Source: Marinobacter subterrani (GTDB lineage Bacteria > Pseudomonadota > Gammaproteobacteria > Pseudomonadales > Oleiphilaceae). From it: a DNA stretch of 64,000 nt. The notes below the pieces were generated by a model. The model was not told where the DNA came from. It ran no database searches and saw only the letters and a program-made list of their open reading frames with translations. Made by a program: the position numbers and the translations under genes. Below, piece after piece: positions 56,326 through 64,000 of this stretch; positions within the stretch are counted from its first letter, which is position 1, and every line of letters begins with the position of its first letter. Location: positions 1,488,001 to 1,552,000 of the forward strand of contig NZ_LFBU01000001.1 of NCBI RefSeq assembly GCF_001045555.1, read 5' to 3'.

Positions 56326-56377
56326 CCTTTCTCCCGCTTCTTCTGAATCAAACGCCGATACTGAGAAGGATGCCGTC

Positions 56378-57328
56378 GTGTCCAAACTGATGATTTTTGC
56401 TGGCAATGCCAACCCGGACCTTGCCAGGGCCATCGCCCAGAAACTGCATATTCCCATGGGCCAGGCCACTGTAGGCCGCTTCAGCGACGGCGAAACCACC
56501 GTCGAGATCAACGAGAACGTACGCGGCCATGATGTGTTCATCATCCAGCCGACCTGCTACCCCACCAACGATAACCTGATGGAACTGATCGTGATGGCCG
56601 ACGCACTTCGCCGTGCATCCGCAACACGCGTCACTGCCGTTATCCCCTACTATGGATACGCCCGCCAGGATCGCCGGGTCCGCTCAACCCGTGTCGCCAT
56701 CAGCGCCAAAGTGGTCGCCGACATGATCTCCAGCATCGGTGTTGACCGCGTGCTGACAGTCGACCTGCACGCCGACCAGATTCAGGGCTTCTTTGATATC
56801 CCGGTAGACAACATCTACGCCACACCGGTGATGCTCGACGACATCTTCAAGCAGCGTTTCGAGAATTTCATCGTGGTATCCCCGGATGTTGGCGGCGTTG
56901 TTCGCGCCCGCGCCGTGGCCAAGCGCCTCGACGACGCGGATCTTGCCATCATCGACAAACGCCGCCCGAAGGCCAACGTTTCCCAGGTAATGCACATCAT
57001 CGGTGATGTCAAAGACAAGACCTGTATTCTGGTGGATGACATCATTGATACCGCCGGCACCCTGTGCAAGGCCGCCAACGCCCTGAAAGAGCACGGTGCC
57101 GCCCGGGTGGTTGCCTACATCACCCATCCGGTGCTGTCCGGTCCGGCCATTGACAACATCAACGCCTCACAACTGGACGAACTTGTGGTGTGCGATACCA
57201 TTCCTCTGGGTGACAAAGCGAAGAATTGTGATAGAATCCGCGTCCTCGAAATGGCGGGCCTGCTTGCGGAGTCTATTCGACGAGTAAGCAACGAAGAATC
57301 CATCAGCGCCATGTTCGAGAATGTCTGA
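56378..57328 (+). CDS. prs: Ribose-phosphate pyrophosphokinase (PRPP synthase)
   Basis: 316-residue hexameric enzyme making PRPP from ribose 5-phosphate and ATP. N-terminal [18 protein letters not shown], pyrophosphate-binding [10 protein letters not shown], and PRPP signature [19 protein letters not shown] start at 56378 has GAAGGA upstream; longer frames run through the tRNA gene and are excluded. Two hairpins follow its stop. Confidence 0.96.
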   Translation: MSKLMIFAGNANPDLARAIAQKLHIPMGQATVGRFSDGETTVEINENVRGHDVFIIQPTCYPTNDNLMELIVMADALRRASATRVTAVIPYYGYARQDRRVRSTRVAISAKVVADMISSIGVDRVLTVDLHADQIQGFFDIPVDNIYATPVMLDDIFKQRFENFIVVSPDVGGVVRARAVAKRLDDADLAIIDKRRPKANVSQVMHIIGDVKDKTCILVDDIIDTAGTLCKAANALKEHGAARVVAYITHPVLSGPAIDNINASQLDELVVCDTIPLGDKAKNCDRIRVLEMAGLLAESIRRVSNEESISAMFENV

Positions 57329-57375
57329 CCGGCCATCCGGCCCTTTTGTTCAGGCATAACAAGCAGTTACCGGGT

Positions 57376-57405
57376 CGGGAGCCTACACAGGCTCCCGTCT
57401 CTTTT
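57376..57405 (+). terminator. Terminator after prs
   Basis: Stem CGGGAGCCT/AGGCTCCCG, 9 bp with ACAC loop, followed by TCTCTTTT. It is 47 bases past the prs stop. Confidence 0.85.
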
Positions 57406-57409
57406 AGTC

Positions 57410-57430
57410 AGCCGGAAACATCCGGCTTTT
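57410..57430 (+). terminator. Second, weaker terminator hairpin before rplY
   Basis: AGCCGG/CCGGCT, 6-bp stem with AAACAT loop and four T downstream, directly behind the first terminator. Confidence 0.55.
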
Positions 57431-57494
57431 CAGAAACATCACCTGATCCAACGCCTGGTCGCGGGCAGTTCAGGTGACGATTGAGGTTAATACC

Positions 57495-58139
57495 ATGTCT
57501 CAGGAATTTGTTATCGAAGCATTTCCTCGCGACGATCAGGGGAGAGGTGCGAGCCGCCGCCTGCGTCGTGAGGAGCGTAAAATTCCGGCCATCATCTATG
57601 GTGGCGGAAAAGACGCAACTGCGATTTCCATCTGGCACAACGAGCTGAAAAAGGCCCTGGAAAACGAAGCGTTCTTCTCTCACGTCCTGACCGTTGAGCT
57701 GAACGGCAAGAAAGAAAGCGTGATCCTGAAGGACCTGCAGCGTCACCCGTACAAGCCGCTGCTGACCCACGCTGACTTCCTGCGTGTCGACAAGGACCAC
57801 GAGATCCACGTCAACGTTCCGCTGCACTTCATGAATGAAGAAAGCGCACCGGCCATCAAGCTCCAGGGCGGCGTAGCGAACCACCAGATCACCGAAGTGG
57901 AAGTGATCTGTCTGCCGCAGAACCTGCCAGAGTTCATCGAAGTGGACATGGCGACCGTGGAAATGGATCAGGTAGTTCACCTGAGCGACCTGAAACTGCC
58001 GAATGGCGTCAAGATTGCCGCTCTGCTTCAGGGCGAAGATCACGACCTGCCTGTTGTGGCTATCCACAAGCCGCGCGGTGCCAAGGTTGATGATGCCGAA
58101 GACGGCGAAGAAGGTGAAGAAGGCGAAGACAAGGAGTAA
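57495..58139 (+). CDS. rplY: 50S ribosomal protein bL25, long CTC-type
   Basis: 214 residues, the long form with an N-terminal L25 domain that binds 5S rRNA (FVIEAFPRDDQGRGASRRLRREERKIPAIIYGGG) and a C-terminal TL5/CTC domain. The tail is highly acidic (EDGEEGEEGEDKE). The ATG at 57495 follows GAGG; 7 in-frame codons upstream are not needed. The pth gene follows 30 bases downstream. Confidence 0.96.
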   Translation: MSQEFVIEAFPRDDQGRGASRRLRREERKIPAIIYGGGKDATAISIWHNELKKALENEAFFSHVLTVELNGKKESVILKDLQRHPYKPLLTHADFLRVDKDHEIHVNVPLHFMNEESAPAIKLQGGVANHQITEVEVICLPQNLPEFIEVDMATVEMDQVVHLSDLKLPNGVKIAALLQGEDHDLPVVAIHKPRGAKVDDAEDGEEGEEGEDKE

Positions 58140-58169
58140 TTGCTCCTGTACTGAGGAGGGCAGCGGCGA

Positions 58170-58757
58170 ATGGCGCAGGATATTGTCATGGTGGTTGGCC
58201 TGGGGAATCCCGGCGCCGACTACGAGAATACCCGCCACAATGCCGGTGCCCTTTTCGTCGAAGCTCTGGCCCGCGCCGCGGGCCAGACGCTCCGCCCCGA
58301 AAAGAAGTACCACGGGCTATACGCACGCATACAATGGCAGGGTCTCGACCTGCACCTCCTGAATCCCACCACGTTTATGAATCGCAGCGGCCTGGCCATC
58401 AAGGCGCTGGCGGATTTTTTCAAGATTCAGCCCCAACAGATTCTGGTCGCCCACGACGAACTCGACCTGCCCCCGGGTACCGCCAAACTCAAGAAAGGCG
58501 GCGGGCACGGTGGACACAACGGCCTGCGGGACACCATCGCTCACCTGGGCACCAACGAGTTCCAGAGACTGCGCATCGGCATCGGCCACCCCGGTGACAG
58601 CCGCAAGGTAACCGGTTACGTTCTCGGCCGCCTGGGCAAACAGGAAACCGAAGAGCTGAGCGCGGTAATTGATGAAATCATGCGGGTGCTGCCCGATGCA
58701 GCCAGTGGCAAACTCCCTGCCGCGATGAATCGCTTGCACAGCTTCAAACCGGTATAA
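58170..58757 (+). CDS. pth: Peptidyl-tRNA hydrolase
   Basis: 195 residues; frees tRNA from prematurely dropped peptidyl-tRNA. Signature [18 protein letters not shown] with the catalytic His, [10 protein letters not shown] and [11 protein letters not shown]. ychF follows 35 bases later, the usual pairing. Confidence 0.97.
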   Translation: MAQDIVMVVGLGNPGADYENTRHNAGALFVEALARAAGQTLRPEKKYHGLYARIQWQGLDLHLLNPTTFMNRSGLAIKALADFFKIQPQQILVAHDELDLPPGTAKLKKGGGHGGHNGLRDTIAHLGTNEFQRLRIGIGHPGDSRKVTGYVLGRLGKQETEELSAVIDEIMRVLPDAASGKLPAAMNRLHSFKPV

Positions 58758-58792
58758 TCCGGCAAAATTTCCAGTACCAGCAGAGGCATTCC

Positions 58793-59884
58793 ATGGGATT
58801 TAACTGCGGCATCGTCGGCCTTCCCAACGTCGGCAAATCCACCCTGTTCAACGCGCTCACCAAATCCGGCATCGGTGCGGAGAACTTCCCGTTCTGCACC
58901 ATTGAGCCCAACGCCGGGGTTGTCGCCATGCCGGACCCGCGTCTGACCAAACTGGCCGAGATCGTGAAGCCCGAACGCGTGGTGCCCACCACCATGGAAT
59001 TCGTCGACATCGCTGGTCTGGTCGCAGGCGCCTCCAAGGGCGAAGGCCTCGGCAACCAGTTCCTGGCCAACATCCGCCAGACCGACGCCATTGCCCATGT
59101 AGTGCGCTGCTTTGAAGACGGCAACGTTATTCACGTGGCCAACAAGGTCGACCCGGCCTCCGACATCGAGGTGATCAACACCGAACTGGCCCTGGCCGAT
59201 CTGGAAACCGTGGAGAAAGCCATCAAGCGGGTTCAGCGCGTAGCCAAAAGCGGCGACAAGGAAGCCAAGGCCCAACTTGAGATCTTCGAGAAGCTTCTGC
59301 CGGTGCTGAACGAAGGCAAACCCGTGCGCAGCATGAACCTGGACAAGGACCGGATGGCTCTGATCCGTGAACTCTGCCTGCTCACCGTCAAGCCCACTAT
59401 GTACATTGCCAACGTCAGCGAAGACGGGTTCGAGAACAACCCGCACCTGGACACCGTGAAAAAGATTGCGGAATCCGAGAACGCGGTTGTCGTGCCTATC
59501 TGCAACAAGATAGAAGCCGAAATCTCCGAACTGGAAGACGATGAAAAGTCCATGTTCCTGGAAGAAATGGGCATGGAAGAGCCGGGCCTCGACCGAGTAA
59601 TCCGCGCTGGCTACAGCCTGCTGGGCCTGCAGACCTACTTTACCGCCGGTGTGAAAGAAGTGCGCGCCTGGACGGTGAAGATCGGCGCCACAGCGCCTCA
59701 GGCTGCGGGCGTTATCCACACCGACTTCGAGCGTGGTTTTATCCGGGCCGAAGTGGTGAGCTACGACGATTTCGTCAAGTACAACGGCGAAGCCGGCGCC
59801 AAGGATGCCGGTAAATGGCGCCTGGAAGGCAAGGAATATATTGTTAAGGACGGCGACGTTATCCACTTCCGCTTCAACGTGTAA
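58793..59884 (+). CDS. ychF: Redox-regulated ATPase YchF (Obg family)
   Basis: 363 residues, full length. G1 [16 protein letters not shown]3 region [17 protein letters not shown], and the altered G4 motif NKIE ([10 protein letters not shown]) that makes the family prefer ATP. C-terminal TGS domain starts near [18 protein letters not shown]. Associates with ribosomes. Last gene of the core block before tRNA-Met. Confidence 0.97.
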   Translation: MGFNCGIVGLPNVGKSTLFNALTKSGIGAENFPFCTIEPNAGVVAMPDPRLTKLAEIVKPERVVPTTMEFVDIAGLVAGASKGEGLGNQFLANIRQTDAIAHVVRCFEDGNVIHVANKVDPASDIEVINTELALADLETVEKAIKRVQRVAKSGDKEAKAQLEIFEKLLPVLNEGKPVRSMNLDKDRMALIRELCLLTVKPTMYIANVSEDGFENNPHLDTVKKIAESENAVVVPICNKIEAEISELEDDEKSMFLEEMGMEEPGLDRVIRAGYSLLGLQTYFTAGVKEVRAWTVKIGATAPQAAGVIHTDFERGFIRAEVVSYDDFVKYNGEAGAKDAGKWRLEGKEYIVKDGDVIHFRFNV

Positions 59885-59911
59885 TTTTTCAGGAAAATCC
59901 GGGACCAAGTC

Positions 59912-59940
59912 TTGACACCAAGGGCCCAAATACTGAAAAT
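59912..59940 (+). promoter_or_regulatory. Sigma-70 promoter of tRNA-Met
   Basis: Perfect TTGACA (59912-59917), 17-base spacer, GAAAAT (59935-59940), followed by a GC-rich discriminator ACGCGCC as in stringently controlled stable-RNA promoters. tRNA begins 35 bases after the -10. Confidence 0.75.
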
Positions 59941-59975
59941 ACGCGCCTCGTTCGGGGCGATGCCCAAAGCGAAAT

Positions 59976-60052
59976 GGCAAGGTAGCTCAGTTGGTTAGAG
60001 CACAGCACTCATAATGCTGGGGTCGGCGGTTCGACTCCGCCCCTTGCTACCA
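59976..60052 (+). tRNA. tRNA-Met (elongator, anticodon CAT)
   Basis: 77 bases with CCA. Acceptor GGCAAGG/CCTTGCT (first pair G-T), D arm AGCTCAGTTGGTTAGAGC, anticodon arm CAGCA-CTCATAA-TGCTG, T arm GGCGG-TTCGACT-CCGCC. The elongator form is indicated by similarity to E. coli tRNA-Met(m); an initiator would have an A-U-mismatched first pair and three G-C pairs at the anticodon stem. An integrase gene starts right beyond it. Confidence 0.95.
60031..60052 (+). other. Likely attachment site in the 3' end of tRNA-Met
   Basis: The tyrosine integrase gene ends 22 bases past the tRNA 3' end and faces it, the usual arrangement where the core att site is in the T arm/acceptor end of a tRNA. Only this end is inside the window; the matching copy would be at the far end of the element, out of view. 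Exact core limits cannot be fixed. Confidence 0.5.
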
Positions 60053-60060
60053 AGATTTAC

Positions 60061-60095
60061 AAAGGGTTGCGACTCACGTCGTGACCCTTTTTTTT
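60061..60095 (+). terminator. Terminator of tRNA-Met, overlapping the end of int
   Basis: AAAGGGT (60061-60067) pairs with ACCCTTT (60084-60090), with an inner GAC/GTC pair, and is followed by further T to a run of eight. It is placed 9 bases after the tRNA and covers the last codons of the integrase gene on the other strand. Confidence 0.8.
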
Positions 60096-61189
60096 GCCTC
60101 TGTGGGCATTTTGTGCCCAAACCGGAATTTCACCACGGCCACGCCATCGGAATCCGGTCCTCTCTTCTCCGCGATCAGCTCCACCGCTTTCACCAGTTCA
60201 GCGACCTCCGCCCCCGAGTAGTGTGTGGTAACCGATCCGCGTTTGTGCCCCAGCAGCTCTGCCCGGGTTTCTTCATTTACCCCTGCGGCCCTCAGCCTCC
60301 TGCCGAAGGTGTGCCGGAGATCGTGCCCGCGGACATGTGTGAGCCCTGCCTTCTTCCGCCCTTTCCTCCAGGCGTTATTGAAGATAGAGGCCACCGGCCG
60401 GCTGCTGAAGGTAAACACCTGGTGTTCGTGCTTCCCTCGCTGGCGGTTTACCACTGCTCTCGCCGTTGCATTCAGGACCACCAGCCGGTCACAACCGTTC
60501 TTCGTGGCGCTGGCGGGCAGGATGAACCCGAACCCCTTACCAGGTAACGACACCTCCCACTCCCACTTCAGAGCGCAGATCTCGCTTTCCCGGCACCCGG
60601 TATGAACCGCGAACTCGGCCATATCCTTCAGGTGCTCCGGCAGCTCCTGGAAGAGCCTGCCCTGCTCTGCCCAGGTCACCGGTGCCGGGTCCCGCTTGTC
60701 CTTCCAGTCCACATCCGGAATCATCGGGGCGGTTTCCAGCCAGGTCATCCCGTATTCGTCCCGCCACAGCTCCGCGCATAGCCTGAGAATCCTCCGGGCC
60801 ACGGCCAGCGATCGGTTAACCGTGCCAGCCTTCACCCCCTCTTTCCGGCGCATCTCAATGAAGCGTTGCAGCGTTCCTGAGTGCACCTGGTTCAAGGGCA
60901 TCTTCCCGATGTATGGATCCAGGGCCTTCAGATCCTGCACGTCCCGCTTTATACTCCGTTTGTGTGCAAACTCCCGGGCGTACCTGAGAGCTGCCTCCCG
61001 CCAGATTCGGCTTGGCCGAACACCGTAGACCGAAGCCTGGCGGATTTCCTCGAGCCTTCGGACGAGGTACTGCTCTGCCTCTACCCGATCGCTCGTTCCA
61101 GTGCTTTCGCGAATCCTCCGTCCGTTAATTCGCTTCTCGATGTGCCATGTCCCGCCACGGAGGCGGAGACCGTTCCCACTTTTCGACAT
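60074..61189 (-). CDS. int: Tyrosine recombinase / phage-type integrase
   Basis: 371 residues. N-terminal arm-binding domain (RGGTWHIEKRINGRRIRESTGTSDRVEAEQYL), core-binding helical domain, and catalytic domain with Arg in HTGCRESEI (about 210-218), HDLRHTFGRRL and Tyr in SVTTHYSGAE. Start MSKSGNGLRLRGG has GGAGTGAAG upstream, supporting 61189. It overlaps the excisionase-like gene by 109 bases. It faces and nearly abuts tRNA-Met. It is unlike XerD above. Identity certain; whether the element is a prophage or other island cannot be told from the visible part. Confidence 0.95.
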   Translation of the reverse strand: MSKSGNGLRLRGGTWHIEKRINGRRIRESTGTSDRVEAEQYLVRRLEEIRQASVYGVRPSRIWREAALRYAREFAHKRSIKRDVQDLKALDPYIGKMPLNQVHSGTLQRFIEMRRKEGVKAGTVNRSLAVARRILRLCAELWRDEYGMTWLETAPMIPDVDWKDKRDPAPVTWAEQGRLFQELPEHLKDMAEFAVHTGCRESEICALKWEWEVSLPGKGFGFILPASATKNGCDRLVVLNATARAVVNRQRGKHEHQVFTFSSRPVASIFNNAWRKGRKKAGLTHVRGHDLRHTFGRRLRAAGVNEETRAELLGHKRGSVTTHYSGAEVAELVKAVELIAEKRGPDSDGVAVVKFRFGHKMPTEAKKRVTT

Positions 61190-61413
61190 GCTACTTCACT
61201 CCATTTTTGGGCCGGAGCACGCCCTCGCCGAGAAATATACTCGTCCAGGGCACTGTCCAAATCAAGGCGATCGAATCCCTTTCCGATCTCGCCTATCGGA
61301 ATTTCAGTGAGATACGGCCGAATTTCTTTATTAAAAACTTCCCGCCCCATCCCGCAATAGTCCGGGGCCTGGCCTGCCCGAATGATCCGCGGCTGAATCA
61401 TTACTTCCGTCAT
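61081..61413 (-). CDS. Small excisionase-like protein (putative)
   Basis: 110-residue protein. The stretch IIRAGQAPDYCGMGREVFNKEIRPYLTEIPIGEIGKGFDRLDLDSALDEYISR resembles AlpA/excisionase helix-turn-helix proteins that guide integrase. Ends inside the int gene (109-base overlap). ATG at 61413 has AGGGGG upstream and overlaps the next gene's stop (ATGA). The role is inferred from sequence style and position; no exact family match can be confirmed by eye. Confidence 0.6.
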   Translation of the reverse strand: MTEVMIQPRIIRAGQAPDYCGMGREVFNKEIRPYLTEIPIGEIGKGFDRLDLDSALDEYISRRGRAPAQKWSEVACRKVGTVSASVAGHGTSRSELTDGGFAKALERAIG

Positions 61414-61805
61414 GAAGGCACCCCCTCTGGCAGTGAATAGCGATACTGAAAGCCCCGATAGTTCCCCAGGTGCGGGGATGAACTCCCGAAGTAGACCGGC
61501 TCCGCATGAATCAGGCCCCGACTTGCCATCAGGTCCAGGTGCCGCGACAGGGTGCACCTATCAACTGGCAACCCGATCGCCTTGTCCATGTCATACCAAT
61601 GAACAGTCCCGCCTCTTAGTACCTCTATCACCCGATCCATCAGCCAGAATAGAGTTGGCACCTCCAGAGTGATAAGGCCATGCAGATCTTTGTACTTGGC
61701 CAGAAACTCCTCGGCTCGATAGGTCCGAGTTGCTGGCGGCATGTAGCCCCCATGCTCAAAAGTTGGTGCTGGCGGTTCAGAGGCAAACATTTCTATCTGG
61801 CTCAC
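61410..61805 (-). CDS. Hypothetical phage-type protein with possible winged helix
   Basis: 131 residues. The middle (TLFWLMDRVIEVLRGGTVHWYDMDKAIGLPVDRCTLSRHLDLMASRGLIHAEPVYFG) looks like a winged-helix DNA-binding or dimerisation module, from the pattern of a helix, turn, recognition helix and a wing. I do not recognise a named family. Starts overlap by 4 bases with the downstream and upstream genes (ATGA), as expected for phage operons. Confidence 0.5.
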   Translation of the reverse strand: MSQIEMFASEPPAPTFEHGGYMPPATRTYRAEEFLAKYKDLHGLITLEVPTLFWLMDRVIEVLRGGTVHWYDMDKAIGLPVDRCTLSRHLDLMASRGLIHAEPVYFGSSSPHLGNYRGFQYRYSLPEGVPS

Positions 61806-62128
61806 GCTGCGTCCTCCCGCTCTTCGGCACAGGTCTCGCAGTAGCCAGACTCCTCCAGCTCGTCAAACCAAAGTTCGCAGCCTTTGCAGGATGGCGGGCT
61901 GTCTATAACGTGAGGCTCGCCAGCTGCCAGCTTCTTCTGATCAGCAGCGCGTTCTTTTAGCCAGGCGTCGCGCCCGATTCGGTGCCCGCGAATATCGGTG
62001 TATTCGCAGCCATCGCAGACGCAAGACTGGTTGAAAGCCAGAACCTTTGCCTGCCGGAATGATTCGGCGAAAACGAGAGCCGCTCCATCAATGGGTTCGC
62101 CAGCGTGCATCATGTAGGCTTTAAGCAT
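61802..62128 (-). CDS. Hypothetical protein with CxxC pairs
   Basis: 108 residues. Two CxxC pairs (VCDGCEY, SCKGCELW) plus a C-terminal CETC pair (GYCETCAEE), suggesting one or two zinc ribbons. N terminus MLKAYMMHAGEPIDGAALVFAES. Ribosome site AGGAG lies at the end of the upstream gene. No family recognised. Overlaps the next gene by 4 bases. Confidence 0.6.
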   Translation of the reverse strand: MLKAYMMHAGEPIDGAALVFAESFRQAKVLAFNQSCVCDGCEYTDIRGHRIGRDAWLKERAADQKKLAAGEPHVIDSPPSCKGCELWFDELEESGYCETCAEEREDAA

Positions 62129-62137
62129 TTCTATCTC

Positions 62138-62500
62138 CTACCAGGCAAATTCAGGCCGCACTGGCGGAAGCCACAAGTGCCGCATGTTTGCATCTTTGAT
62201 CAGCCGGCTATCCTCCGGGAAAACCTCGAGGGCCAGCCACTAACCGAAACCGCATTCCTTCTTGATCTGCTGAAGCTCATCCCAGGTAATGCCGTCCTTC
62301 CACTTCCCGCCGGCCTTTCGCTTAACCCGGTTCACACTCAGCCGGCAATAGCCGCCCCGCTCTGCGAACACCTGGACCATGAACTTTTTGCTGACCAGAA
62401 CCCGAATCGGTTTGTTGTTGCCCCGGTAAACGGGCCAGCGTTCTTCTGGAAGCTCGGTCAGCTGGCGGGGCAGCGGATCGAGTAACGTTTTTTGGCTCAT
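62138..62500 (-). pseudogene. Phage protein (DUF7694-like) interrupted by an in-frame amber codon
   Basis: The reading frame from ATG at 62500 runs 86 codons to TAG at 62240-62242 and continues in the same frame for 33 more sense codons to a second TAG at 62138-62140. Before the stop: GNNKPIRVLVSKKFMVQVFA, RGGYCRLSVNR, DGITWDELQQIKKECGFG. After it: WLALEVFPEDSRLIKDANM then RHLWLPPVRPEFAW. The C-terminal part looks like the usual end of this phage family as I recall it. The most likely reading is a nonsense mutation in a longer gene; amber read-through is the alternative. The second TAG overlaps the ribosome site of the next gene, as normal in this operon. Start overlaps the upstream gene by 4 bases. 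Confidence 0.7.
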
Positions 62501-63726
62501 TGGTCACGCCCCGCCCTGTCGGCTTCGTCGGCTTGCTGGCGGAGTCGTTGGGCAACGTGAGCAGCTGCAGTGCCTATGATTTGTTTCTGAGAAGTCCAGG
62601 GGATCTGGAAGTCCTGAGCGTAGGTGACGTCGCCCCCGCAAACCTCGCAGTCATTGTCCGGCTCGTCGAAGTAGCAAGCGCTGCAAGTCATTTCCTCTGT
62701 GAATTTAAAGCTGCCCAGCATTTCAGCTTTCATTTCAGAAGTTGGCTTTATCGCCTCAACTGCCTCTGCCTGCTTCCGCAAAATAAATGGGTCGGGGTCG
62801 GCTCCGATGCCTTTCGTTATGAGCTCGTACATTTCCTTGCTCAAATTGCCCGCATCCTTCAGGGCCACGGCAATGTTTTCCAGAACGTCAGATTGGACTG
62901 CAACCATTGCCTCGGCTGATTCGAGCTGACCTCTCAAAGCTTCAACTTCTCCCCCAGAAGCCACCTCAGCGCCTTTGGCTGATTGTGCTCGATTGTTCCA
63001 AAGCTCGACGGCATAGGCTGTATTTGCGTTTTGAACTGCAATCTCAGCAGGGCATCGATAACAGCCAACAGTGCCCCCAGCACCGCCAACATCAGAGGAA
63101 CCGCAGAACGGGCATGGCAGAGGATCGGATTTAGGCTCAGTTTCTGGAGGCTTGGGATCGTCTTTAAGATGCTCATCATTGAGGCGCCGTTCTTCCTCCA
63201 TTGCTCCGAGAGCATCTCCAATAGGTACATCAGGCCCCTCAAACAGCGGGTCAATGTCCCTCTCCGGAACAGGCTTGGTACCGCCATCAATGTCGGCACC
63301 ATCCTCTGAGTCCGCTGGCTCATTGAATCCGCACTCGTTGCAGTACAAAGCATCGCAATATGGATCGGCTGGGTTCGCCTGAGTCATCTTTGCCCCGCAG
63401 TCTGGGCAGCTGTAATCAGAGGTATGTTCGGCTGGCGGATCTTCACCTTTATCGCTTTCCAGCCAGGTAACTCGGCCAAGGTCAGAGACCGCTGCCCAAG
63501 CTCCTGCCTCGTTCTTCACCAGCACGCCATGAACGGTAGCGCCCATCTGCTCGAGCTTCTTTTGTGCGATGCTGGACAGGCCGCCGCCGGCTGAAGCCAT
63601 GGCCGATTGCAGCGCTTCGTATTCGTCCTGCCACAGCCGGAAGATTGCTCGGCCTTCCTCGTCTTTAGCGAACTGGTCGAACTCGTGGTTTAGCACGAAG
63701 TCTCGGAATTCGTGGTGTTTGCTCAC
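62497..63726 (-). CDS. Multi-zinc-ribbon protein with Lar-like (restriction alleviation) segment
   Basis: 409 residues after choosing GTG at 63726 (VSKHHEFRDFVLNHEFDQF), which has GAGG upstream and overlaps the previous gene stop (GTGA). Three Cys-rich sites: SCPDCGAKMTQ with CNECGF, PCPFCGSSDVGG with CYRCPAE, and SACYFDEPDNDCEVCGG. The middle one has the form of Lar-family proteins (CPFCG...CxxC...WNNRA). N terminus carries charged helices, and a long acidic Pro-rich region joins the parts. Lar-type proteins can modulate host restriction, but only this segment supports it; the rest is unrecognised. Confidence 0.65.
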   Translation of the reverse strand: MSKHHEFRDFVLNHEFDQFAKDEEGRAIFRLWQDEYEALQSAMASAGGGLSSIAQKKLEQMGATVHGVLVKNEAGAWAAVSDLGRVTWLESDKGEDPPAEHTSDYSCPDCGAKMTQANPADPYCDALYCNECGFNEPADSEDGADIDGGTKPVPERDIDPLFEGPDVPIGDALGAMEEERRLNDEHLKDDPKPPETEPKSDPLPCPFCGSSDVGGAGGTVGCYRCPAEIAVQNANTAYAVELWNNRAQSAKGAEVASGGEVEALRGQLESAEAMVAVQSDVLENIAVALKDAGNLSKEMYELITKGIGADPDPFILRKQAEAVEAIKPTSEMKAEMLGSFKFTEEMTCSACYFDEPDNDCEVCGGDVTYAQDFQIPWTSQKQIIGTAAAHVAQRLRQQADEADRAGRDQ

Positions 63727-63998
63727 AGCAACCTCTCCTGTATTGCAGTTCTCGGCTCCGGCCTGTTGGTCACGTCCACCAGGTGAACGAACGGCTCCGG
63801 CTCGTGGCTGTTGCATATCTCGGTGGCGAACACCTCGGCGCCGTGCAGATCGCACCTGCCCCAGGGTGTGCGTGTTGGTTTTGGTGCGCTGGCGTAGCGG
63901 GCCTTGAAGGGGCAGTGCTTGTCCTCGTCCCACCCGACCGGCTTATAGTGTTCGCAGCTATCACAGGCCCGGGGCATCTGTATAAGTGACTGGCTCAC
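63723..63998 (-). CDS. Cys-rich phage-type hypothetical protein (start near window edge)
   Basis: About 91 residues. CDSCEHYKPVGWDEDKHCPFKARYASAPK gives a zinc-ribbon-like Cys set, plus two later cysteines (RCDLHG, ICNSH). GTG at 63998 or ATG at 63979 would both serve; the region upstream is cut. Stop overlaps the next gene start by 4 bases. No family recognised. Confidence 0.55.
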   Translation of the reverse strand: MSQSLIQMPRACDSCEHYKPVGWDEDKHCPFKARYASAPKPTRTPWGRCDLHGAEVFATEICNSHEPEPFVHLVDVTNRPEPRTAIQERLL

Positions 63999-64000
63999 GG

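Noticed and set aside
1..64000. CRISPR array or rRNA genes
   Set aside because: I looked for short regularly spaced repeats and for conserved rRNA stretches and saw none.

Overview
The window looks like chromosomal DNA of a Marinobacter-like gammaproteobacterium with high G+C content. I infer this from gene content and gene order, not from a database search. Several blocks match the conserved order of the Pseudomonas/Marinobacter group: hom-dsbC-xerD next to rplS-trmD-rimM-rpsP and ffh, hemA-prfA-prmC-moeB diverging from a TPR lipoprotein-lolB-ispE-tRNA-Gln-prs-rplY-pth-ychF-tRNA-Met, and minCDE. The first 60 kb is mostly core genome. The last 4 kb is the edge of an integrated element that begins beside tRNA-Met.

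Layout. 1-6.3 kb: minus-strand housekeeping genes (homoserine dehydrogenase cut by the window edge, DsbC, XerD, the rpsP operon, Ffh). 6.5-12.6 kb: plus-strand membrane genes (CcsA-like protein, CorC/HlyC transporter, Yip1 protein), a DUF1631 protein and a TonB-type protein. 12.6-19.3 kb: monothiol glutaredoxin, argF with an orphan ABC ATPase, glpK, and an RstA/RstB-like two-component pair. 19.4-27.5 kb: lipid genes (olsB-olsA; glycosyltransferase-PAP2 phosphatase) separated by an FKBP/acetyl-CoA hydrolase pair, a small exported protein and an aldo-keto reductase. 27.5-33.8 kb: dinB, DUF1244, minCDE, START, CBS and PhoH genes. 33.9-42.4 kb: DctB/DctD-type two-component system, a TAXI-TRAP transporter and a CHASE4-GGDEF cyclase. 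42.4-47 kb: a DUF432-MscS-RimB-like-RimK-deacylase-YjbQ series. 47.2-60 kb: photolyase, a 109-bp inverted-repeat element, then the moeB/prfA/hemA and lolB/ispE/prs blocks. 60-64 kb: integrase and a tightly overlapping row of small phage-type genes.

Three regulatory circuits can be read from the DNA. First, both lipid transcription units have tandem 11-bp-spaced GTCAC/GTCAT repeats like PhoB boxes, suggesting a phosphate-sparing membrane-lipid locus (ornithine lipid plus glycolipid). Second, a sigma-54 type -24/-12 element and an upstream palindrome precede the TAXI-TRAP genes, which sit beside a sigma-54 activator with the GAFTGA motif. Third, a LexA box overlaps the dinB promoter region.

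Two genes look internally unusual. The last third of ispE, next to tRNA-Gln, uses rare codons absent from the first two thirds. A phage gene at the right end carries an in-frame amber codon with clearly coding sequence after it.
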